NCBI GenBank assembly: GCA_004144345.1
Contig: SEEL01000011.1
Coordinates: 40,935-104,934 of the forward strand
DNA: 64,000 nt
From: Hyphomicrobiales bacterium
GTDB lineage: Bacteria > Pseudomonadota > Alphaproteobacteria > Rhizobiales > Devosiaceae
Direction: 5' to 3'
In this document: in pieces, positions 51,312-59,462 of the stretch
Position numbering within the stretch: the stretch's first letter is position 1
Layout: each line of letters starts with the position of its first letter
Notes under the pieces: generated by a model
Databases searched by the model: none
What the model was told of the DNA's origin: nothing
What the model saw: the letters and a program-made list of their open reading frames with translations, nothing else
Program-made: the position numbers and the translations under genes

Positions 51312-52778
51312 TCAGAACACGTTCCTGTGCGTCCGGACCGAGAACACCGTCAGAATGATGATCCACACGTCCATGACGATCGACCAGTTATCGATATAGT
51401 GCAGGTCGTGAAGAGTGCGGCCCTGAACTGCCTCAAATGTGCTGGTTTCGCCCCGGAAACCGTTAACCTGCGCCCAGCCGGTGATGCCCGGCTTGATGCG
51501 CTGGCGGTGCGCATAGGTCGCCAGCACCTTGCCCAGCTCGTCGTCATGGACGATGGCGTGCGGCCGCGGACCGACAATGCTCATCTGGCCGAAAAGCACG
51601 TTCACCAGCTGCGGCAGCTCGTCGATCGAGGTGGCGCGGATAAAGCGGCCGATCGTCGTGATGCGTGAATCGCCGCGCTGCGCCTGCTGCATGGCGTGGC
51701 CGCTTTCGGTCACGCGCATCGAGCGGAACTTCCAGATCATGAAGGTCTCGCCGTTGAAGCCGCGGCGGGCCTGCCGGTAGATCACCGGACCGGGACTATC
51801 GAGCTTGATCGCCAGCGCCACGACAGCAAACACCGGCGTCAGCACGATCAGGCCGACCGTCGCCAGCGCGAGGTCCATCGCGCGCTTGCTGAACACCGAG
51901 ACATCGCTCAGCGGCTTGCGGATGAAGCGCACGGCGTTGTTGGCGCCGATCGGCACCACATCGAGGAATTTCAGCGTGCGGTTGGCGGTGGCCGGGGCAT
52001 AGACGATGTTGAGCGCGAAGCGCTTCATCTCGTCCACCAGTCCCTCGATCGCATTGAGATCGTCGAAGGACGAGACGATGACGATCGAATCCGTCCGTTT
52101 CTTGAGGCTGGTGCGCGCAAACTCGGCGATCGCGGCGCGACCGGGATCGCCGTCGGCGCCGAGCAGATCCTCGAGATAGAGCGTGTGGGTCACCTGATGG
52201 CCCTGCCGCCAAAGGTCGCCGTTCAGCAGGAAGTTCATCACGTCCAGCCGTTTGCCGAGCACGGCGACGCGCTGATAGTGCAGCTCGCCGCGCGCGATAC
52301 GCTTGGCCAGCAGCGCCTGGCCGAAGCTGCGCAGCGCCAGCATCACGGGAATGCCGGCGAGATAGGCGGCGGTCAGCGACACGCGCGACAGATCGCCGAT
52401 CGAGCCGAGCAGGAAGGCGAGCAGCAGGGTCAGCGACAGCGCCGCCGTCCAGCCATAGAAGCTTTCGGGCAGGGTCGAGCGCGGCCGTTCGCCGGAATCG
52501 AGGTAGCGGCTGACGGCCGTCGTCGAGAAAGCACCGCAGAGGATGCCGGCCAGCGCCGCGAAAATGAAGTAAAGCGGCCAGTCGACGCCGCCCACCGGCA
52601 GGTCGAGCACTAGGATGTGGTAGATAAAGGCCGAGCCAAGCACGGTGGCGAAGGCGGCGGAGCCTTCGGCGGCCGCGACCACAAGGCCCAGCGCCGTCCG
52701 GTTGACGGTACGCCGGCGATAGCGCCGCCGCTCAACAAACCCAGCCGCCTTGAATTCGGCTTCCGCTGTCGACATCAC
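51312..52778 (-). CDS. Undecaprenyl-phosphate sugar phosphotransferase (WcaJ/ExoY type)
   Basis: A 488-residue initiating enzyme of EPS assembly. The N-terminal ~150 residues hold four hydrophobic helices, a Rossmann-like middle domain follows, and the C-terminal transferase domain begins S-K-R-A-M-D-L-A-L-A with K-L-D-S-P-G-P-V-I-Y-R-Q, W-K-F-R-S-M-R and D-E-L-P-Q-L-V-N-V-L. It puts the first sugar phosphate on undecaprenyl phosphate. Its start overlaps the stop of the NadE-like gene, tying the amidation cassette to EPS initiation. Confidence 0.94.
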   Translation of the reverse strand: MMSTAEAEFKAAGFVERRRYRRRTVNRTALGLVVAAAEGSAAFATVLGSAFIYHILVLDLPVGGVDWPLYFIFAALAGILCGAFSTTAVSRYLDSGERPRSTLPESFYGWTAALSLTLLLAFLLGSIGDLSRVSLTAAYLAGIPVMLALRSFGQALLAKRIARGELHYQRVAVLGKRLDVMNFLLNGDLWRQGHQVTHTLYLEDLLGADGDPGRAAIAEFARTSLKKRTDSIVIVSSFDDLNAIEGLVDEMKRFALNIVYAPATANRTLKFLDVVPIGANNAVRFIRKPLSDVSVFSKRAMDLALATVGLIVLTPVFAVVALAIKLDSPGPVIYRQARRGFNGETFMIWKFRSMRVTESGHAMQQAQRGDSRITTIGRFIRATSIDELPQLVNVLFGQMSIVGPRPHAIVHDDELGKVLATYAHRQRIKPGITGWAQVNGFRGETSTFEAVQGRTLHDLHYIDNWSIVMDVWIIILTVFSVRTHRNVF

Positions 52779-53773
52779 ACGCTACCGATCTCGCTCACGG
52801 GCTCGATCAGCTGCGGCCCGGCATGCAGGTATTTCGTCGCCTTGCGCTTGCTCGCGATGTCGCGCCACACATAGTCCACCTGCTCGGCGGTGAGACCCGC
52901 GGCCTCGGCCACCGCCTCGGCACCGATGCCATTGTTCAGCCCGTAGAGGCAGAGGTCCATGCGGTCATAGGGCAGGGCGAAGTAGAACTCTTCCTGGCTC
53001 TGCGGCAGCGAATAGGTGTCGGTGGTCGGCGGCCGGGCACAGATCTCGGCGGGCACCCCGAGGGCCGCGGCCAGCTGGTAGACTTGGGTCTTGTAGAGAT
53101 GCGCGATCGGCTTCACGTCGGCGGCGCCGTCGCCATTCTTGACGAAGAAGCCCTGGTCATATTCGAGCCGGTTGGGCGTACCGATCACGGCGAAGTTCAG
53201 CCGGTCGGCATGGTAATATTCGAGCTGCTTGCGGGTGCGCTGCTTCATGTTGGTCGAGGCGACCACCGCGAGATAGACCTCTACCGGCATGCGGTGCGTG
53301 CTCATCTCGCCTTCGGGCGAGCGCACGACGAGCGACGAGATGTTGTAACCCTTGCCGCCGTCGGACTGGCCGATCACCACCTTGCAGGCCCAGCCCTCGC
53401 CATAGGCCGGCAAGATGGTGCGGATGGCCGCGTCGCGGCGGGCGTAGCAGCCCAGCGCGTCGAGCGTCGGACCGATATCCTCGATCACGCCCTCGACGCC
53501 GAAAGTACCGGCCACCAACTGGCCGAGCCTCAGGCTATCGGGATCGGAATCCCGCTCGGGCATGAACACTGCCGCGACATTGTCCTTGCCCACGGCCTTC
53601 ACGGCCAGCGCCAGCGACACCGAGGAATCGATGCCGCCCGACAGGCCCAGCACGAGGCCGCGCTTGCGCATGTTGCGCAGCTGCGAGCGGAGGCCGGCGA
53701 CGATCTTGTCGGCTTCGGCATCGCAATCGATCCTGAGCGTATCGGCCGAGAAGGCGGGCAGGACATGCAGCAT
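52775..53773 (-). CDS. NAD synthetase-like ammonia ligase in EPS cassette
   Basis: A 332-residue N-type ATP pyrophosphatase of the NadE family. PP-loop S45-G-G-I-D-S50-S, downstream F-A-V-I-G-T-P-N-R-L-E and K-N-G-D-G-A-A-D-V-K-P-I. It lacks an N-terminal glutaminase domain and so would use free ammonia. It is longer than the ~275-residue NadE of E. coli. It could be the cell's NAD synthetase, but the coupling (starts on the last base of the ligase stop; overlaps the phosphotransferase start) suggests that it amidates an adenylated carboxylate in EPS substituent synthesis (inference). Confidence 0.82.
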   Translation of the reverse strand: MLHVLPAFSADTLRIDCDAEADKIVAGLRSQLRNMRKRGLVLGLSGGIDSSVSLALAVKAVGKDNVAAVFMPERDSDPDSLRLGQLVAGTFGVEGVIEDIGPTLDALGCYARRDAAIRTILPAYGEGWACKVVIGQSDGGKGYNISSLVVRSPEGEMSTHRMPVEVYLAVVASTNMKQRTRKQLEYYHADRLNFAVIGTPNRLEYDQGFFVKNGDGAADVKPIAHLYKTQVYQLAAALGVPAEICARPPTTDTYSLPQSQEEFYFALPYDRMDLCLYGLNNGIGAEAVAEAAGLTAEQVDYVWRDIASKRKATKYLHAGPQLIEPVSEIGSV

Positions 53774-55281
53774 CAGATCAGCTCCAGCGATTCAGCGGCG
53801 AGCCGGCGGCTGACCTTGCCCGTATCGGTCTTGGGCAGTTCAGTGCGGAACTCGATGGATTTTGGCACCATGAAGTCTTCGAGCAGCTTGGCGCAGTGGC
53901 GGATGATCTCGCCTTCGGTCAGGTCAGGATCGGCTCGCACGACGAGTGCCTTGACGGCCTGGCCGAGCACCGGGTCGGCGACACCGACCACGACGGCTTC
54001 GACAATGCCTGGATGGGCGTAGAGCGCGACTTCGACTTCCTTGGGCGCGACTTTTTCGCCGCGCGTCTTGATGATGTCGTCCTTGCGGCCGACGAAATAG
54101 AGGAAGCCCTCGCTGTCGGCGTAGAACAGGTCGCCGGTGAACAGCACCTTCTCCCACGCATTGCGGCCGGGGCGCAGCCGCTCGGCGGTCGCTGCGGGGT
54201 TTTCCCAATAGCCCTGCATCACATGCGGACCGCGGATCACCAGTTCGCCGATCACGCCATTGGCGACAGGCTCGCCCGCATCATCGGCGACATAGGCCTC
54301 AGTGTTGGGGATGGCGATGCCGACGGAGCCGGCGCGCATGTCGAGCTGGCTCGGCGGCAGATAGGTGCAGCGCTTGCACTCGGTGAGGCCGTACATCGAA
54401 TAGAGCGTCGCGCCGGGGAACAGGCTGCGGAGCTTCTGGATATGCTCTTCCGGCAGCGCAGCCGCCGTATTGGTGATGTAGCGCAGCGTCGGCACGGCGA
54501 GCGCGTCGAGGTCGCGCATCTGCAGCACCATGGCAGCCATGGTCGGCACCAGCGGGAAGCCGGTGACATTTTCGCGCCGCATCGTCTCGAATATCGCGGC
54601 AGGGAAGGCAAAACTTTTCTCCAGCACCAGCGTTGCGCCCATGCGCACTGCCATCAGCAGCTGGTAGAGGCCATAGTCGAAGGCCAGCGGCGCGACGTTG
54701 AGGATGATATCGTCGGCCGTGCTCTCGAGATAGGTGGTGATCGAGTCCGACGCCGCGTCGATATTGCGGTGCGTCATCATCACGCCCTTGGGGCGGCCGG
54801 TTGAACCCGAAGTGTAGATCAGCATGCCGAGGTCGCTGTCGATGCCGCCATGCGCGGCAAGCGGCGCCGTCTCGGCGAGGGCGGCGTCCCATTCGGGCGA
54901 ACCCACGACCAGCAGCGACACCGCGGCGTCGCCGATCGCTTCGGTCGCGACGGGCGCCAGCTTCTTTTGCGTCAGGATGGCGCGCGGCCGGCAATTGCCG
55001 ACGATATAGGCCAGCTTGTCGGCCTTGGTCGAGGCGTTGATCGGCGAGAACGTTGCGCCGGCCTTGAGCACGGCGAACACCGACAGCGCGGCTTCCGCCG
55101 CATTGTCCATGAACACCAGCACGCGGTCATTGCGCGCGACACCCTGCCGTTGCAGCGAAGCAGCGAGCGCGGTGGTCCGCGCGTCGAACTCGGCATAGGT
55201 CAGCCGCGTTGCGCCCGCGACCAGGGCGGTCTTGTGCGGGAAGCGCTGGGCACTGTGCCGAAGGAAAGTCTCGACGCGCAT
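53773..55281 (-). CDS. AMP-dependent acyl/aminoacyl ligase of EPS cassette
   Basis: A 502-residue ANL-superfamily enzyme: Y-T-S-G-S-T-G-R-P-K-G-V-M-M (phosphate loop), Y-S-M-Y-G-L-T-E-C, L-F-T-G-D-L-F-Y and the C-terminal P-K-T-D-T-G-K-V-S-R-R with the catalytic Lys. It activates a carboxylic acid as AMP ester and should load it on the ACP encoded just before. The absence of a condensation or PKS domain argues for a simple acyl substituent. GAGG precedes the ATG; eight bases separate it from the ACP stop. The acid is unknown. Confidence 0.9.
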   Translation of the reverse strand: MRVETFLRHSAQRFPHKTALVAGATRLTYAEFDARTTALAASLQRQGVARNDRVLVFMDNAAEAALSVFAVLKAGATFSPINASTKADKLAYIVGNCRPRAILTQKKLAPVATEAIGDAAVSLLVVGSPEWDAALAETAPLAAHGGIDSDLGMLIYTSGSTGRPKGVMMTHRNIDAASDSITTYLESTADDIILNVAPLAFDYGLYQLLMAVRMGATLVLEKSFAFPAAIFETMRRENVTGFPLVPTMAAMVLQMRDLDALAVPTLRYITNTAAALPEEHIQKLRSLFPGATLYSMYGLTECKRCTYLPPSQLDMRAGSVGIAIPNTEAYVADDAGEPVANGVIGELVIRGPHVMQGYWENPAATAERLRPGRNAWEKVLFTGDLFYADSEGFLYFVGRKDDIIKTRGEKVAPKEVEVALYAHPGIVEAVVVGVADPVLGQAVKALVVRADPDLTEGEIIRHCAKLLEDFMVPKSIEFRTELPKTDTGKVSRRLAAESLELI

Positions 55282-55289
55282 GGCTTACC

Positions 55290-55550
55290 TCAGGCGGCCT
55301 TCGCCGCGCTGCTGCGCGAGGCAACGAACGCCGCGATGCGGCCGATCGAGTCGAAGTTCGCCGGCACGATGTCGGCGTCCTTGACCGTGATGCCATAGGC
55401 CGTCTCGACATGGGCAACGAGTTCGAGCACGCCGGTCGAGTCGACGAGATCGGCCTCGATCAGCGAGACGTCATCGCCGAGGTCCTGGCTGGTATCGCCA
55501 AACAGGAAGTTCTCGATGATGAAGCTGCGAATGCTCTCGGCGGTGGTCAT
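55290..55550 (-). CDS. Acyl carrier protein of EPS cassette
   Basis: An 86-residue carrier protein. S38 in D-L-V-D-S-T-G-V-L-E-L-V is the phosphopantetheine site (D-S-T instead of the commoner D-S-L), preceded by acidic D-D-V-S-L-I-E-A-D. AAGGA precedes the ATG. It lies between the amidotransferase and ligase genes with gaps of 8 and 11 bases, so it is dedicated to this cassette and not to fatty acid synthesis. Confidence 0.9.
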   Translation of the reverse strand: MTTAESIRSFIIENFLFGDTSQDLGDDVSLIEADLVDSTGVLELVAHVETAYGITVKDADIVPANFDSIGRIAAFVASRSSAAKAA

Positions 55551-55561
55551 GAATAGTCCTT

Positions 55562-57487
55562 TCAGGCGGCGTTTTCAGTGAGGGAGGAGGAAGTGCCAGC
55601 GAACTGGCGATGCCAGAGCTGGGTCGAAAGAATGCCGACAAAGGCGGCGTTGTCGCGGAAGCCGGTCATGGCGCCCTTGCGGGCCTTTTGCGCCAGCTTC
55701 TGCACGGCGTTGGGGTTGAACAGCCCCGTCTGCGTCGCGAGCACGTCGTCGACATAGGCGGCGTTGCGGAAGCTCTCGCTGTCCGGCGCGCGATAGGGTT
55801 GCTTGGAGCGGCCGGTGATCGAGGCGGGCACAAGGCCGGAAGCGGCACGCTTCAAAATGTGCTTTTCATCGAGCCCCTTGAGCTTCATTCCGGTCGGGAT
55901 GCGCGCGGCGAACTCGACGAGACGATGATCGAGGAAGGGGAAGCGGCCCTCTACGGCATTGGCCATCGACACGCGATCGCCCTGGCTCGACAGGATATAG
56001 CCCGGCATCAGGAAACTGGTCTCAAGATATTGCGCCTGATGCAGCGGATGCCATTTGGTGAAGCGCGCGGGGAGGCGCGACGCCAGCATGGCAGTCGCAT
56101 CATAGTCCCCGAGCTGCGCCCGCAGATCTTCCGAGTAGAACAGCTTGGTCTGCGCCGTGGCGCGGAAGCGCGGCCGGTGCGAGAACAGCGGATCGTCGAG
56201 CCGGTCGGCGCCCACGCCGAAGAAGGCCGCGAGATACTCGGCCGATTGCGACTGGATGCCCGGCAGGTAGTGGTAGAGCCGCCGGAACAGATGGGCGCGG
56301 AACGCGGAGTTCGGGTTGCGCGCGACGAAGCGGCGAACGCGCCCTTCGCGGAAGATGTCGTAGCCGGCGAAGATCTCGTCCGAGCCTTCGCCGGTCAGCA
56401 CCACCTTGTAGCCGGCATTGCGCACATGGGCGCTAAGCCGCTGCAGTGGCGCCGGCGCGGTGCGCAGGATCGGCCGTTCGGCGGCCCGCACCACTTGCGG
56501 GAACAGCCGCGCGATATCGTCGCCACTGGTGCCGACCGAAGTATGTTCAGTGCCCAGCGCGCGGACCATCTCGGCCTGGAAGGCACTCTCGTCATGCTCG
56601 GCGCTGTCGAAGGTCACCGAGAAGGTGCGGAGGCGATTGCCGACATGGCGCGCGGCCAGCGCGCTCACCAGCGAGGAGTCGAGACCACCCGAGAGGTACG
56701 CGCCCACCGGCACGTCGGCGCGCAGCCGGATGCGGGTCGCGTCATCGAGCAGCGCCAGCAATTGGTCGGCGACGTCCGCTTCGCTGCGGTCGTCGGTCTC
56801 GCCCATGTCCGGGAAGTCGAGGCTCCACCAGGCGCGGGTCGTGGCATGGCCGTTCTCGACCACCATCAGATGGGCCGGCGGTAGTTCGAAGATGTCGCGG
56901 AAGGCCGTCTGCGGCGCGATCGGCGCCCAGAGGGTGAAGATCTGGTCCAGCGCCTCGACGTCCATTTCGGCACTGACGCCGGGGAAGGCGAGCAGTGCCT
57001 TCACTTCCGAGGCAAAGACGATCGTGCCGTTGCGCCACGTGTAGAAAAGCGGGCGGACGCCCATGCGATCGCGCGCCAACATCAGCCGCTTGCGGCGCCT
57101 GTCATAGAGCGCGAAGGCAAAATCGCCATTGAGCTTGTCGAGCGCCGCTTCGCCATGCAGCGCCAGCAGGCGCAGCAGCACTTCGGTGTCCGAGCCGGTG
57201 CGGAAGCGTTCGCCGCGCGCCACCAGTTCGGCGCGCAGTTCGACATAGTTGAAGATTTCGCCGTTGAAGCTGAGCAGCAGATTGCCATCGTCGCTCAGCA
57301 TCGGCTGCTGGCCATCGGCGAGGCCGACGATCGACAGCCGGCGGTGGCCGAGGCCGATCTCGCCATCGGCATGGATTCCCATCTCGTCAGGACCGCGATG
57401 CGCGACGGCGTCAGCCATCGAACGGAGCAATTGCTCCGCCTGCGCAGGGGCCATCCGGGGGCCAAGATATCCAACAATACCGCACAT
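55562..57487 (-). CDS. Glutamine-dependent asparagine synthetase-like amidotransferase
   Basis: A 641-residue AsnB-type enzyme. Cys2 (M-C-G-I-V-G-Y) is the glutaminase nucleophile, with R-G-P-D-E (31-35) and F-N-G-E-I-F-N; the synthetase half has the PP-loop S-G-G-L-D-S-S at 266-272 and G-E-G-S-D-E-I-F. It resembles amidotransferases of EPS and exosortase-type loci more than housekeeping AsnB. It probably amidates a carboxylate that the neighbouring ligase and ACP handle. A second, ammonia-using N-ligase (NadE-like) in the same operon is unusual. Confidence 0.9.
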   Translation of the reverse strand: MCGIVGYLGPRMAPAQAEQLLRSMADAVAHRGPDEMGIHADGEIGLGHRRLSIVGLADGQQPMLSDDGNLLLSFNGEIFNYVELRAELVARGERFRTGSDTEVLLRLLALHGEAALDKLNGDFAFALYDRRRKRLMLARDRMGVRPLFYTWRNGTIVFASEVKALLAFPGVSAEMDVEALDQIFTLWAPIAPQTAFRDIFELPPAHLMVVENGHATTRAWWSLDFPDMGETDDRSEADVADQLLALLDDATRIRLRADVPVGAYLSGGLDSSLVSALAARHVGNRLRTFSVTFDSAEHDESAFQAEMVRALGTEHTSVGTSGDDIARLFPQVVRAAERPILRTAPAPLQRLSAHVRNAGYKVVLTGEGSDEIFAGYDIFREGRVRRFVARNPNSAFRAHLFRRLYHYLPGIQSQSAEYLAAFFGVGADRLDDPLFSHRPRFRATAQTKLFYSEDLRAQLGDYDATAMLASRLPARFTKWHPLHQAQYLETSFLMPGYILSSQGDRVSMANAVEGRFPFLDHRLVEFAARIPTGMKLKGLDEKHILKRAASGLVPASITGRSKQPYRAPDSESFRNAAYVDDVLATQTGLFNPNAVQKLAQKARKGAMTGFRDNAAFVGILSTQLWHRQFAGTSSSLTENAA

Positions 57488-57553
57488 GACGCCTGATCCG
57501 AGAGACCGGAAGGAGTGGCGCCATGTTTAGCGCCCTCGGGCTCCGGATACACG

Positions 57554-57567
57554 TGACATTGCTGTCA
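57554..57567. promoter_or_regulatory. Inverted repeat TGACA-N4-TGTCA before the EPS cassette
   Basis: A perfect five-base inverted repeat 67 bases upstream of the amidotransferase start, in the 179-base gap before the cassette. It could be an operator; no family match is made. Confidence 0.3.
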
Positions 57568-57600
57568 ACAGGTTGAAAGTGCGGGCGTTTCGGCTGGTAA

Positions 57601-57620
57601 GCTTAAGCGGTATGGTTAAG
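57601..57620. promoter_or_regulatory. GCTTAAGC and GGTTAAG boxes upstream of the EPS cassette
   Basis: GCTTAAGC (57601-57608) and GGTTAAG (57614-57620) give an inverted pair GCTTAA...TTAAGC with nine bases between. The motif resembles the GGTTAAC boxes at 42711 and the boxes at 59367-59412, which suggests one regulator for the EPS locus (inference). Confidence 0.35.
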
Positions 57621-57666
57621 CCGCGTTCCCTGTTAGAACGATATATTACAAATTACGTCAAATTGC

Positions 57667-58821
57667 TCAGAATTTGTCGCCGTTGAGGCGCATCCAGTGC
57701 TCGCCGGCGAGGCCCGTGAAGAAGGCCGTACCCTGGCGGAAATGCTCAAGCATCGCCGGATTGCGCGAGTTGATGATCGTCGACTGGTCGGTGAAGAAGA
57801 ACGCCCGGCGGCTGCGCAGCGTGTCGAGGAAGCTCGGATGGGCGCGGCCATGCATGGCGACGGCGCCCATCTCACGGGCATGCGCCAGTGCCTTGTCGAC
57901 GACATGCGCCTCCTGTCCCGGCAAGGCGAGGAGCTGCAGCACCTCGGCGAAGTCACCCGGGCGCACATGATAGAGAAACACGCCGATCGGCTCGCCATCG
58001 CGGCCGGTCACGACGCGCGAGACGAACTCGCCATGGTTCGCCTTCTGGCTGCCGTCGGTCAGGATGCGGCGCCATTGCGCGCGATTGAGGTCGGGCCGCA
58101 GCGGATAGTGCGCGATGAGATTCGGCACCAGCTCGGTCAACTGCTCGATGTTGATCGGCTCGTCGGCGAAATGGCTGAGACCGCGCACCTGTCCCGGTGC
58201 CTGCCAATGCGGCTCAACCGAGGCCATGGCGCGATCGTGGAAGCGCTTGTCGAGCGGCGCCACCAGCGGCTTCAGCAGCCGTGCCGGGCCGAAGCGCCTT
58301 CCGGCGACTTCGGCCGCAAAGGCGGCGGGACGCAGCAGGCGCACCCAGTCGAGGCTGTATTTGCCGGCCACTTCGCTGCGCAGCTGGCGCGCGAGGATGA
58401 TGGCCATTTCGTTGCAGCGGTCGCTCAGCACCGCGTCGGCGGCGCTGTCGCGGGCGTCGCGCATCAGCCTTGGCCCGGTCATCGGGTCGGCGAGGCGCTC
58501 ATCGACCGAAATCGAGGAGGTCATGATGGCGCGGAACGGTTTGCCGTCGAGCAGCATGGGCAGCGGCGTTACGCCGACGAAGCCGGCGATCTGGCCATCG
58601 GAGCGCACCATGACGCGCGACGCGAGTTCCGGATCGTACCAGGGCGTATCGAGATAGACGCTGCGCAGATAATCGACGAGGCCGCGTGGCGCCGGCTTGT
58701 CGGATTTCTGGAAGGCATGCAGCAGGATCGCGGCCACGGCATCGGCATCGCCCGCGCTGAAGGGGCGGATGAAGTTGTCGCCATGCTTGGCAGCGACCGA
58801 TGCTTCGGAGGTCATGGTCAC
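57667..58821 (-). CDS. GNAT-superfamily acyltransferase
   Basis: A 384-residue protein starting with GNAT-like segments: F-I-R-P-F-S-A-G-D-A-D-A-V-A-A-I-L, V-M-V-R-S-D-G-Q-I-A-G-F-V-G-V, and a C-terminal half with E-F-V-S-R-V-V-T-G-R-D-G-E-P-I-G-V-F that looks like a second GNAT-like unit. Start GTG 58821 has AAGGA nine bases upstream; ATG 58815 is an alternative. It probably acylates a sugar or the polymer; it lies upstream of the amidation cassette on the same strand but across a 179-base gap. Confidence 0.75.
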   Translation of the reverse strand: MTMTSEASVAAKHGDNFIRPFSAGDADAVAAILLHAFQKSDKPAPRGLVDYLRSVYLDTPWYDPELASRVMVRSDGQIAGFVGVTPLPMLLDGKPFRAIMTSSISVDERLADPMTGPRLMRDARDSAADAVLSDRCNEMAIILARQLRSEVAGKYSLDWVRLLRPAAFAAEVAGRRFGPARLLKPLVAPLDKRFHDRAMASVEPHWQAPGQVRGLSHFADEPINIEQLTELVPNLIAHYPLRPDLNRAQWRRILTDGSQKANHGEFVSRVVTGRDGEPIGVFLYHVRPGDFAEVLQLLALPGQEAHVVDKALAHAREMGAVAMHGRAHPSFLDTLRSRRAFFFTDQSTIINSRNPAMLEHFRQGTAFFTGLAGEHWMRLNGDKF

Positions 58822-58878
58822 GTCACTAAGTCCTTCACTAGGCCTACACTAATCCCTTCTGGGTGAAGCCGCAGTTTA

Positions 58879-58905
58879 GGACCGCTCGCGAATAAAGGAG
58901 CGTCC
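58879..58905 (+). other. Hairpin between acyltransferase and VanZ-like genes
   Basis: GGAC-C-GCTC pairs with GAGC-GTCC around a ten-base loop, and a T-rich stretch (TTTCTTT) follows on the plus strand. The flanking genes are on the minus strand, so a normal terminator is not supported by orientation. Confidence 0.35.
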
Positions 58906-58920
58906 TTTCTTTACCGATGA

Positions 58921-59265
58921 TTAACGCTGCGGCCGCCAGCGCCAGAGAAGCCATCCTGCGGCGATGCCGATGCCGCCCCCAGTCAGCTTCACGGCGACAT
59001 CGATCAACCTTCCGTGACGTGACGGCGACAGGAGCTGCAGCAGTTCCAGCAGCACCGTCGAGCCGAGCACGACGAGCGCCACCAGCCAGATGTGCCGGGG
59101 GTAGGCGAGGGCGAAGACAAAGCCGATCAAGGCCAGCGCAGCCGCCCGCTCGAGCTGCACCGGCGCCGGCGATACCGGCCGCAGGTCGATCGGTGATAGC
59201 GTCACGAAGATCAGCCCGGCCAGCAGCAGCCAGGCGATCACGCGCAATGCCGTCTTGAGGCTCAC
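58921..59265 (-). CDS. VanZ-like small membrane protein
   Basis: A 114-residue protein with about four hydrophobic segments (V-I-A-W-L-L-L-A-G-L, A-L-I-G-F-V-F-A-L-A, V-L-G-S-T-V-L-L-E-L-L-Q, G-I-G-I-A-A-G-W-L-L) and the L-E-L-L-Q-L-L-S-P-S-R-H-G-R-L-I-D-V segment of VanZ-like proteins. Function in EPS loci is unclear. Start GTG 59265 has no strong Shine-Dalgarno. Divergent from the Wza-like gene. Confidence 0.7.
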   Translation of the reverse strand: MSLKTALRVIAWLLLAGLIFVTLSPIDLRPVSPAPVQLERAAALALIGFVFALAYPRHIWLVALVVLGSTVLLELLQLLSPSRHGRLIDVAVKLTGGGIGIAAGWLLWRWRPQR

Positions 59266-59366
59266 GGGGCAGTCCGCAGCGTTTGGCGGGCGGGGCGCGG
59301 CCGGACGCCGCCGGTAATGCTGCTTGGTGACATCCTCCGACTATCGGGGCGCCAGGGTAAGCAATC

Positions 59367-59412
59367 GGTTAAGGCCGCTCGCAGTTTGCGACGCCTTCAG
59401 CGGATATTAACC
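59367..59412. promoter_or_regulatory. GGTTAAG and TTAACC boxes before the Wza-like gene
   Basis: GGTTAAG (59367-59373) and TTAACC (59407-59412) lie in the 197-base divergent gap between the VanZ-like and Wza-like genes. They repeat the motif seen at 42711-42734 and 57614. Confidence 0.35.
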
Positions 59413-59462
59413 ATAGCCCGCCATGCTCCCGGCAATTCGTGTTTGTTGCGTTCGAGAGTGCC

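Noticed and set aside
58879..58912. Rho-independent terminator
   Set aside because: The T-rich stretch follows the hairpin on the plus strand, but both flanking genes are on the minus strand, so no transcript would end there.
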